Source: Hymenobacter radiodurans (GTDB lineage: Bacteria > Bacteroidota > Bacteroidia > Cytophagales > Hymenobacteraceae). From it: DNA of 64,000 bases. Of this stretch, positions 15,641-23,392 are shown piece after piece. The notes under the pieces are model-generated. The model was not told the DNA's origin and ran no database searches. It was given only the letters and a program-made list of their open reading frames with translations. The stretch's first letter is position 1; every line of letters starts with the position of its first letter. The stretch is from the NCBI RefSeq assembly GCF_004355185.1, contig NZ_CP037922.1:3876001-3940000 (forward strand), in the 5' to 3' direction. The translations under genes were made by a program, and so were the position numbers.

Positions 15641-16975
15641 CTAGCGCGTAATGATTTCACCCTGATTGAGGTGCGTGAAGTTGGGTTGATCATACACCTG
15701 CTGCCCCTTCAGAAACGTTTGGGTCACCACGCCCCGCAGCTCTTGCCCAATGTAAGGCGACACCTTATGCCGATGGTGCAGCATATCAGCCGTTACAATG
15801 AAGGCTTGATCAGGCTCCAGCACCAGCAGGTCGGCATCATAGCCTTTGGCAATTTGGCCTTTGCGCGCTTGCTGCCCAATGAGTTTCGCGGGGTTCGTGC
15901 TTAGCCACCGAACGATGTCCGTCAGATCGGCTCCACGCTTTTGGGCGGCAGTCCACAGTACGGGCAGGGCCAATTGCAACGACGCAATGCCGCCCCAGGC
16001 CGTGGTAAAATCTCCGCTTTCCAGCTGCTTCAAATCGGGCGGCGCGGGTGAGTGGTCGGTGGCGACGAAGTCGATAATACCAGCCTGTAAAGCCCCCCAC
16101 AGCTCATCATTGTTGGCCTGCTCCCGAATAGGCGGAGCGCATTTGAACTGCGTCTGCCCGTCATTAATGTTTTCAGCGTTGAAAAACAGGTAATGCTGGG
16201 CAGTTTCTACGGTCAGTGGCAACCCGTTGGCCTTGGCCGCAGCAATCGGCGCAATAGAGTTGGCCGATGATAAATGCACGATGTGCGTAGGGCAATCATA
16301 CTCCTCGCACAGCCGAATCATCAGCGCCACGGCTTCATCTTCCCACTGTTTGGGGCGCGAGGCGAGGTAATTTTGGTACGACCGTTTATCCCCGGTTTTC
16401 CAAGTCTCATCGTTTGTGGTTAGCTCACAGTGCACCAGCAGCGGCAGGCCGTGGCGGGCCAGAATCGGCATCACTTGCCGTAGGTCTTGCTCGGTGGCAT
16501 TGGGAAAATCGTCGATGCCGGAATGGGTCAGAAACGCCTTGAACCCAAGCACTCCATGATTAATCAGTCCTTCTATCTCGCTGGCGTTGCCCGGCACAAT
16601 GCCGCCCCAAAACCCGCAATTAGTGTGCAGCTGACCTTTCGTAGCAGCTAGCTTCAGCGCTAGGTTAGCGACTGAAGTTGTCACCGGCGCTGAGTTCAGG
16701 GGCATATCCACCAGCGTGGTAAGGCCGCCGGCTAGGGCGGCGCGGGTGGCTGTATCGAAGCCTTCCCACTCGGTGCGGCCGGGCTCGTTGATATGTACGT
16801 GGGGGTCAATTACGCCGGGCAGCACCGCCCGATTTTGCACGTCGATAACTGGGCAATCGACAGCCGTAGTAGCCGGCACCACGTCCACAATCTGGCCATC
16901 CCGGAGCAAGATTAGCGCCTCCAGTATGCCCTGCGGCGTCACTACGTTTTTACTTTTTATAGCTGCGTCCAGCAT
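15641..16975 (-). CDS. allB: allantoinase
   Basis: Opens the allantoin ring to allantoate. About 444 residues from the ATG at 16975 (MLDAAIKSKNVVTPQGI); the frame stays open to 17017 but that start is less family-like. Cyclic amidohydrolase motifs: PGVIDPHVHINEPGRTEWEG, metal-bridging Lys in GFKAFLTHSG, LVHCEL, THIVHLSSA and the final Asp in VATDHSPAP. First gene of the allB-allC-allE-uraD-uraH-DUF6986 run, divergent from urate oxidase across an 80-base spacer with repeated half-sites. Confidence 0.94.
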   Translation of the reverse strand: MLDAAIKSKNVVTPQGILEALILLRDGQIVDVVPATTAVDCPVIDVQNRAVLPGVIDPHVHINEPGRTEWEGFDTATRAALAGGLTTLVDMPLNSAPVTTSVANLALKLAATKGQLHTNCGFWGGIVPGNASEIEGLINHGVLGFKAFLTHSGIDDFPNATEQDLRQVMPILARHGLPLLVHCELTTNDETWKTGDKRSYQNYLASRPKQWEDEAVALMIRLCEEYDCPTHIVHLSSANSIAPIAAAKANGLPLTVETAQHYLFFNAENINDGQTQFKCAPPIREQANNDELWGALQAGIIDFVATDHSPAPPDLKQLESGDFTTAWGGIASLQLALPVLWTAAQKRGADLTDIVRWLSTNPAKLIGQQARKGQIAKGYDADLLVLEPDQAFIVTADMLHHRHKVSPYIGQELRGVVTQTFLKGQQVYDQPNFTHLNQGEIITR

Positions 16976-17002
16976 GCGAGGGGGCAGAATGGGCGATGAA
17001 CA

Positions 17003-17049
17003 AGATTGGTCCTTCAATCTAGCAGGATAATTTTCTAGATTGGAAATCT
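17003..17049. promoter_or_regulatory. cluster of AGATTG half-sites between allB and urate oxidase
   Basis: Three linked inverted repeats: AGATTG (17003-17008) with CAATCT (17015-17020); CAATCTAG (17015-17022) with CTAGATTG (17035-17042), perfect 8-base arms 20 bases centre to centre; and AGATT (17037-17041) with AATCT (17045-17049). They fill the 78-base space between two divergent starts, so one regulator could control both. No regulator gene is adjacent. Confidence 0.5.
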
Positions 17050-17053
17050 TTCC

Positions 17054-17920
17054 ATGCGTAACCAGCCAACGAGAATGGGTATCAAACTAGGAATCAATGC
17101 CTACGGCAAAAACGCGATTAATCTATCCAAGATTATCCGTCACGCCGACCACCACGAGTTTCGCCAGATTTCGGTGAGTGTGGCGCTCGAAGGCGAGTTT
17201 GAAACGGCCCACACACTCGGCGACAATTCAACCATTCTCCCCACCGACACGCAGAAGAATACGGTGTATGCGCTGGCTAAAGAGCATTTTACTACCACTA
17301 TCGAAGCCTTTGGAATTCACTTGGCCAACTTCTTCTTCACCCGAAATCCGCAGGTAAGCAAGGTCAGAATTGAGATAATAGAGCACGGTTGGCAGCGCAT
17401 GTCTTTTGATGGAGAAGCGCACACGCACGCCTTCACGGGCGGTAGCTCAGAAAAGCGTCGCGCCATCATCACCCAGACCGCCCAAGGCGTGCAGGTTTCC
17501 GCTGGTCTCCAGGATTTATTGCTGCTAAAAACCACTGATTCAGCTTTCGAGAAGTATATCCAAGATGAGTACACCGTCCTGAAGGAAACTACGGACCGCA
17601 TTCTGGCTACTAAATGTGAAGCAACCTGGAAATACACAACCTCAGACCTAGATTTCGAAGCCACTTACCAGATGATTCGCACGTCGCTGCTGCGCACGTT
17701 TGCCGGGCACAAGAGTCTTTCGGTGCAGCACACCCTGTATGCCATTGGGGAGCAAATTCTGCTGGAGAATGAGGTAGTCAAAGAAGTCAGCCTCATCATG
17801 CCTAACAAGCACCATATTCCCTTCAACCTAGAACAGTTTGGGATGGAGAATAACAACGAGATTTTCATCGCTACCGATGAGCCCTTCGGCTATATCACGG
17901 GCACAGTAGTGCGGGACTAA
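17054..17920 (+). CDS. urate oxidase (cofactor-free uricase)
   Basis: Oxidises urate to 5-hydroxyisourate with O2. 288 residues, two tandem T-fold halves. Active-site Lys in YGKNAI, catalytic Thr in LPTDTQKNTVYALAK, substrate-binding FGIHLANFF in the first half; HTLYAIGEQIL and MPNKHHIPFNL in the second. The start may be the ATG at 17054 or at 17075 (MGIKLGINAYGKNAI), which is where many relatives begin. It lacks a C-terminal SKL as expected in bacteria. Divergent from the rest of the urate operon and convergent with xdhC. Confidence 0.93.
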   Translation: MRNQPTRMGIKLGINAYGKNAINLSKIIRHADHHEFRQISVSVALEGEFETAHTLGDNSTILPTDTQKNTVYALAKEHFTTTIEAFGIHLANFFFTRNPQVSKVRIEIIEHGWQRMSFDGEAHTHAFTGGSSEKRRAIITQTAQGVQVSAGLQDLLLLKTTDSAFEKYIQDEYTVLKETTDRILATKCEATWKYTTSDLDFEATYQMIRTSLLRTFAGHKSLSVQHTLYAIGEQILLENEVVKEVSLIMPNKHHIPFNLEQFGMENNNEIFIATDEPFGYITGTVVRD

Positions 17921-17937
17921 CCGTTTTTAGTGAACGA

Positions 17938-17982
17938 TAAAAAAGCCCCCCAAACGTCATGCAGAGCACCGCGAAGCATGAA
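17938..17982. repeat. half copy of family 1 palindrome with a G/C-run terminator arm
   Basis: An A run and GCCCCCC are followed by AAACGTCATGCAGAGC and GCGAAGCATG, which is only the left arm of the repeat; no matching right arm follows before the xdhC stop at 18000. It lies between the convergent urate oxidase and xdhC genes. Probably a decayed copy. Confidence 0.6.
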
Positions 17983-17999
17983 CGGCGGTAAGGTATTGA

Positions 18000-18968
18000 T
18001 TACTTCATATTCTTCACGGCAATTAGTTGCGCGGCAATGCTGATGGCTATTTCTTCGGGTGTTTGACTGTTGATGGGCACACCAACTGGGGCGTGCAAGC
18101 GCTGTAGCTGTTCAGGCGGAATGCCCGCTGCTTGGTAGTCAGCAAGCATCTTTTCTATCTTCTTTTGGCTGCCTAACAAACCTAGAAAACGCAACTTCTT
18201 GTTCAGCAGCGCCCGCACGGCAATATCATCGGTGCGGTAGCCTACCGTCATGATAACCACGTACTGATCTACGCCTTCGGGGATAAGCTCTTGTAAGTCG
18301 GTGTAATTGGCGACGGTCGTTTTATCGTGGACGAAACTGTTCTCTAAGAACGTATTAAGTTGCGGTCGGTCTTCATAGAGGTGAACTCGGAAATCGAGCG
18401 ACTGCAACAAGCGCGATAAAGCCAAGGCGCAGTGGCCGCCACCGATGAGATGCAGCTGGTATTTATGACCAATTTTCTCCTGATACAGCCAAGCATCTGC
18501 GGGCTCCGGCCGAAACAAATAATCTTGCGCTGGCTGCTTGCTTACTTCGAAAAAAATGCCCCCCGACGTCAGGGTCAGCGTGCCGGTTTGCTCGTGTTGG
18601 AGAGCTGAGAGCAGTTGCTGAATTGCCGTGGCATCCGTTTGCCGCACGGGGTATAGCAGCACAGTTTGCTCGCCGGAGCAAATCATCCCGCTTTGGTCTT
18701 GGGGGGCTTTTTTGTTATGAATCTGGCGGTGCAAAGAGCTTACTGGTGAGGGCTGCACGAGACACTCACGGGCCAGTTGCACCAGCTTGTGCTCCATAAT
18801 GCCACCACCAATGGAGCCCTGCATAGCGCCGTGCGCATCTACACTCATTGCAAACCCCTGCCGGCCCGGACTACTGCCCTGACTTTGCACCACATACAGC
18901 AGCATGGCTGGAACGCCACAGCGCAAACTTTCGCTAAGAAGCAGCCACGTGGCGCAGGCTCTGTTCAT
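18000..18968 (-). CDS. xdhC: XdhC-type molybdenum cofactor insertion/maturation factor
   Basis: About 322 residues from the ATG at 18968. N-terminal XdhC/CoxI domain with VVQSQGSSPGRQGFAM, GSIGGGIMEHKLV and CSGEQTVLL; C-terminal NAD-binding-like domain with LIGGGHCALALSRLL and FLGLLGSQKKIEKML, then the ending TPEEIAISIAAQLIAVK. Members bind the sulfurated molybdopterin and load xanthine dehydrogenase. It overlaps the xdhB 3' end by 35 bases, so it is the last gene of xdhA-xdhB-xdhC. Confidence 0.92.
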   Translation of the reverse strand: MNRACATWLLLSESLRCGVPAMLLYVVQSQGSSPGRQGFAMSVDAHGAMQGSIGGGIMEHKLVQLARECLVQPSPVSSLHRQIHNKKAPQDQSGMICSGEQTVLLYPVRQTDATAIQQLLSALQHEQTGTLTLTSGGIFFEVSKQPAQDYLFRPEPADAWLYQEKIGHKYQLHLIGGGHCALALSRLLQSLDFRVHLYEDRPQLNTFLENSFVHDKTTVANYTDLQELIPEGVDQYVVIMTVGYRTDDIAVRALLNKKLRFLGLLGSQKKIEKMLADYQAAGIPPEQLQRLHAPVGVPINSQTPEEIAISIAAQLIAVKNMK

Positions 18969-21240
18969 GTACTTGTGGGGTGCCGGTGGCCGACTGCGGA
19001 TATAACCCAAGCAATACTTTCTCCGGGGTCATCGGGGCACCAAAGGCGATAGGAGAAGTTGGATTGAATGCTTTAATAGCATTGCGCAGGGCGAAATAGG
19101 TGCCAATTCCATACATAAAGGGCGGCTCGCCTACGGCCTTGGAGCGGAAAATAGCGAGGTTGTCCTGCTCGGTTTGCAAGGGTTCGATGGAAATTTCCTT
19201 CGGCACCGAATAGATATCAGGAATCTTATAGGTAGAGAGCGTATTGGAGCGCAGCCGACCGGCCGGGTCATAAAGCAGTTCTTCGAGCGTCATCCAGCCT
19301 ATTCCCTGCACAATACCGCCCTCAATCTGGCCACGATCCACGGCGGGGTTCATGCTGCGCCCAAAGTCGTGCACCACCCGTACCGCGTCTACTTGATAGG
19401 TGCCACGCAGACAATCCACGGTTACGGTGGTGATGGCGGTGCCATAGACGTGGTAAGCGAACGGGTGGCCTTTCTCGGTAGCCTTATCGAAGTGCACCTC
19501 CGGCGTGGCATAGTGGGCGTGCTCCGATAAGCTCACGCGCTTTAGAAAAGCGGCTGTAACCAGCTTTTTCCAGTCTAGCTCTGTTTGCTGGCCGTTGAGT
19601 AGTACTTGTTCATCCCGAAGTTCAATAGCGGTTTCGGATGCTTGCAGGACCTGAGCAGCAACCTCTTTCAGCCGCTGCACAATGGCTTGGCAAGCCAGCT
19701 GCACGGCCTTGCCATTCAGGTCAGCGGTAGCGCTGGCGGCGGACGGCGACGTATTGGCGATGCGGTTGGTGCTGGTAGTTTGCACCCGCACTTTGCTGGG
19801 GCTGATGGACAAGGTTTGGGCCGCCACTTGCAGCATTTTCGTGTTCACGCCCTGCCCCATTTCCACGGCGCCGGTGCTCACTTTCACGCTACCATCATAG
19901 TAGATATGTACCAGCGCCCGCGCCTGGTTCATCGATGTGTTGGTGAAGGAGATACCAAAGCAGACCGGCATCAGGGCCAAGCCTTTTTTATAGAGCGAAG
20001 AAGAGGCATTGAATGCTTCAACCTCCTGTCGCAGCTTTTCCACATCGTATAACTCTTCCGCCTTGTGCCAGCAAGCATGCGCTTCGCTCACAGCTTTTTG
20101 CCCGAAAGGAAACTCGTCGCCAGTCTGATTTAGGTTCTTTTTCTGAATTACACAGGCCTCTATACCAAGCTTTTCGGCAGCAGTAGCGATGGCGGCTTCC
20201 ATCACAAACTTAGCTTGCGGACCGCCAAAACCCCGAAATGCCGTATTGGGGGGCAAATGCGTGCGACAACTGTAGGCCGTGGCCCGCACATTGGGGATAA
20301 AATAGGTGCCGGTAGTGTGAAACAACGTTCGCTCCATAATGGCCGGCGACAGGTCGGCAGCGGCACCGGCATTCTGGTAGAAGTCGACCTCGTAGGCTAC
20401 GATTTTGAGGTTTTTATCCAGCCCAATTTTAAAGTCGGAAGAGTATGGGTGGCGCTTGCCGGTCATGGCCATATCCTCTAGCCGGTGCAACACATATTTT
20501 ACCGGGCGGCGCAGATGATGCGCGGCCAGCGCGCACAGGGCTACCCAAGCATTAGCTTGATCCTCTTTGCCGCCAAAACCGCCCCCCAGCCGAATCACGT
20601 CTACTTCCAGCTGGTGCATGGGCACACCCAGCACCCGCGCCGCCGTACGCTGCCCGGCCGTGGGGCTTTGAGTTGAAGAATAAATTTTTAACTCGCCGTT
20701 CTCCTGCGGAATAGCATAGGCGCACTGCGTTTCGATATAGAGGTGCTCCTGGCCGTTGGTATCGGCTGTACCTTCAAACACATACTCGCACTCCTCCCAC
20801 ACTTGCGTTGTATCACCGAGCCGGAAGGTGCGGGGTGGCACAATCAGTTCGCCTTGAGCATGTGCCACACGCGGGTCAGTAATTACTGGCAGCGGCGTGA
20901 TATCGACCTTAATTTTCTTTACCGCCGCTCGTGCCGCTTCATCCGACGTAGCCACGACAAAGGCAATGGGCATTCCACAGAAATCTACTTCGTGCTCCGC
21001 CAGCAGCGGCTCATCCGGTATGATACCGCCAATCTGGTTTTCGCCGGTAATATCTTGATGAGTAAAAATGCGCACCACGCCGGGTTGCTGCGCGGCCTCT
21101 GCCAAATGCAGCTGCTTAATATGTCCGTGCGCGACCGGCGAACTAAATACAGCTCCAAATAGAGTCCCGGCTACCAACGGAATGTCATCCAGGTAGACTG
21201 ACTGCCCTCTTGTATGGTTACCGGAATCTATATTTTTCAT
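18934..21240 (-). CDS. xdhB: xanthine dehydrogenase, molybdopterin-binding subunit
   Basis: 768 residues, usual for a split XDH large subunit. Motifs in order: substrate-channel Gln-rich start GQSVYLDDIP, IETQCAYAIP, RLGGGFGGKEDQ, NTAFRGFGGPQAKFV, VEMGQGVNTKMLQ, SASATADLNGKA, and the active-site Glu in AVGEPPFMYGIG. It oxidises hypoxanthine and xanthine to urate with XdhA as electron acceptor. It starts at an ATG 115 bases after the xdhA stop, with a family 1 palindrome in between. Confidence 0.95.
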   Translation of the reverse strand: MKNIDSGNHTRGQSVYLDDIPLVAGTLFGAVFSSPVAHGHIKQLHLAEAAQQPGVVRIFTHQDITGENQIGGIIPDEPLLAEHEVDFCGMPIAFVVATSDEAARAAVKKIKVDITPLPVITDPRVAHAQGELIVPPRTFRLGDTTQVWEECEYVFEGTADTNGQEHLYIETQCAYAIPQENGELKIYSSTQSPTAGQRTAARVLGVPMHQLEVDVIRLGGGFGGKEDQANAWVALCALAAHHLRRPVKYVLHRLEDMAMTGKRHPYSSDFKIGLDKNLKIVAYEVDFYQNAGAAADLSPAIMERTLFHTTGTYFIPNVRATAYSCRTHLPPNTAFRGFGGPQAKFVMEAAIATAAEKLGIEACVIQKKNLNQTGDEFPFGQKAVSEAHACWHKAEELYDVEKLRQEVEAFNASSSLYKKGLALMPVCFGISFTNTSMNQARALVHIYYDGSVKVSTGAVEMGQGVNTKMLQVAAQTLSISPSKVRVQTTSTNRIANTSPSAASATADLNGKAVQLACQAIVQRLKEVAAQVLQASETAIELRDEQVLLNGQQTELDWKKLVTAAFLKRVSLSEHAHYATPEVHFDKATEKGHPFAYHVYGTAITTVTVDCLRGTYQVDAVRVVHDFGRSMNPAVDRGQIEGGIVQGIGWMTLEELLYDPAGRLRSNTLSTYKIPDIYSVPKEISIEPLQTEQDNLAIFRSKAVGEPPFMYGIGTYFALRNAIKAFNPTSPIAFGAPMTPEKVLLGLYPQSATGTPQVHEQSLRHVAAS

Positions 21241-21260
21241 GGTAGTGACTGATGATCAAT

Positions 21261-21356
21261 GAACGTCAGGCAGAGCGGAGCATCTCGCATGCTGACGCAG
21301 GAGTAGCAATCTAACGGCGCATGCGAGATGCTCAGCTTGCGCTCTGCTTGACGTTC
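21261..21356. repeat. dispersed palindromic repeat, family 1, copy 3
   Basis: About 96 bases: left arm GAACGTCAGGCAGAGC then GGAGCATCTCGCATG, right arm the reverse complement ending GCTCTGCTTGACGTTC. It lies between xdhA and xdhB and its end touches the xdhA stop codon. It will form a hairpin in the xdh mRNA. Confidence 0.83.
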
Positions 21357-22787
21357 TATTTTTGGAATGTCTGTGACTGTTGCATCAATTCCTGCACATT
21401 CAACTGGGGAAACAATGCCAGGAAGTGTGCTTTAATCAACTGGTTCAATAGAAGTCGCTTGTAGGTTTCGGTGCCGCGGGCGTCACTGATGGGTGCTATT
21501 TCGGTCTGCGCGATTTCCAGCGCTTTTTGAATAAGCTCTTCCGAAACCTCCCTGCCTACCAAGAACTCGGAAGTCTTGTGAAGAAGCATTGGAATTGGGC
21601 CTACGCCACCGGCCGAAATTGCAGCTGTTATGAGTAAGCCATCCTGAACCGTGAAGCAGCAGGCCGAGTTGACGCTGGCGATATCCAGATGAGTGCGTTT
21701 GCTTACTTTTTCAAAGTTGAAGCGGGTAGCCGAGGCAGGCAGTTCAAACCAGATGGCCGTGATATTCTCCTGGGGGCTTTTTCTAAAACTTTGTAGCCTT
21801 TGTAAAACTGACGCAACGGAATTTCGCGCGCCGTATGCCCGTCGCTGAGCACCAGCTGCGCATCCAGCGCTAGGAACATAATCGTCAGGTCACCAATGGG
21901 GGAAGCGTTGACGAAGTTGCCCGCCACGGTGGCCATGTTGCGGATCGGTGTGGATGACACCAGCCGCAGAAACGGACGAAACGCAGGGAAGTACTCCTGC
22001 ATTACCGCCGACTCGGCTAAGTCGCTTACCGTGGCCGCGCCGCCAATCACGCAGCGGTTTTCCTTGCGGACAATCCCTTGTAAGTCGGCCTGATTGAACA
22101 GAAAACGAGCAGCCAACTCTTTCATCTGGTCATGCTTCTGCACATATAGATCGGTGCCGCCCCTACAAACTGTAGTGTTCCGTTTAGAACGTGCCCATTG
22201 GGTGTGCCATCCGCTGCTAGCGCCCGCAGCCGGCTTTTAATCGAAGTAAAATACTCGGGCATAATCTGTTGCCGCGCGACGAAAGCGGCCGGTTCCTCCC
22301 CTTCACTTGCTGCTAGCAACTGCGCAACTTTAGCGGCCGCCCGCTCAATGGATTTGTAGCCCGTACACCGGCAGATGTTGCCGTCCACAGCCGCTATAGC
22401 GTTTTGGGCCGTTGGTTTTTGCCCGCTCAAACAGAAGCCCGCCAAAGAAACTACAAAGCCTGGCGTACAAAACCCGCATTGCGTCGCCGATTCGTCTACC
22501 ATGGCCTGCTGAATAGGGTTCAGCTGCTCCATATTTATGCCCTCCACCGTCACCACATGCTTACCCTGCACGTTGCTCAGGGGCGTAAGGCAGGAAGTAT
22601 ACGAGCGGTAGCGCACCTGATCCTCCACAAGTTCGCCTACCAGCATTGTGCATGCGCCACAGTCACCTTCCCGGCACCCGATTTTGGTGCCCGGCAGGTG
22701 CTGATGATAGCGCACAAAGTCTAGCAGCACGGTACCCGCCGGCAAGTCCGTATCTACTTCTTGATTGTTGAGAATAAACTTCAGCAA
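21356..22787 (-). pseudogene. xdhA: xanthine dehydrogenase small subunit (2Fe-2S + FAD), broken by two single-base losses
   Basis: The frame from ATG 22787 gives both iron-sulfur clusters: plant-type CREGDCGACTM and the second CGFCTPGF...CRCTGYKS. It then shifts at a C run (22160-22163): one more base gives QFVGGGTDLYVQKHDQM and joins the FAD domain (VIGGAATVSDLAES, SSTPIRNMATVAGNFVNASP). A second shift at the G run 21772-21776: one more base gives VLEKAPQENITAIWFELPA and joins CCFTVQDGLLITAAISAGGVGPIP. With two bases added the gene has 478 codons, matching the Bacteroidota XdhA length. Both sites are G/C homopolymers, so assembly error is as likely as true inactivation. It heads the xdhA-xdhB-xdhC run. 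Confidence 0.88.
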
Positions 22788-23392
22788 GGGAAAAGCATTT
22801 GAGGTGGTTGCGGAAGTTACTTGATTTGAGTGAGATAATCGTGAGTGGCGGAGTAGAGAAAACGCGGCTACAGAACAGTAGGATAGCCGCGATGATAGCT
22901 ATTGGGTCTGCGCTGGTAAAGTCACGGGCAATGTGACTCCAGGAGTGGTTCTACAGTCAGCCTATTCATAGCACCGCAGGCTGTCAAAACGCAGACGCAA
23001 GTGGCAGTATGAGCCATCAATTGCCACGCTCCTCATTCTCGCTTAACCGAATAGAAACCAAGCTATTCCACCAAGAGGCGAGCGAGATGAGTCAGCCGGC
23101 AACGTTCCCGATAACGATTGCATAAAAAAAAAGCCCCCAGCCAAATCAAAGGCCGTGGGAATATTTAACATTATACCACAGTAATCTCCAAAAAGAGGTT
23201 TTCTAGCGATTCTATGACGCTAGTATTTTGTCGCTTGAGCCATCACAGAGCCTAGGTAAAGACTCGGGTAGAAGCGACATTCTGCAGAAGCTACTCATGA
23301 CTTCTGTCGCGCACGAACGCGGCGCCCTGCATACATACCTAACGTGGCCTTAGAGCCACGTAACTCCTTCTATTCCAATCTATCCACATTAC
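22788..23392. other. 605-base non-coding region between divergent xdhA and susC
   Basis: No reading frame with coding character. It must hold the promoters of xdhA (minus) and susC (plus). Visible structure: an inverted repeat CTAGCG / CGCTAG (23203-23208 and 23218-23223, 9-base centre) about 170 bases before susC, and an A run plus GCCCCCAG near 23123-23139 that resembles one terminator arm without its partner. No clear TAnnTTTG box was found. Confidence 0.5.

Noticed and set aside
3587..21356. Possible CRISPR array made of the GTCATGCAGAGC repeats
   Set aside because: Copies are kilobases apart, each is itself a palindrome, there are no regular spacers and no cas genes.
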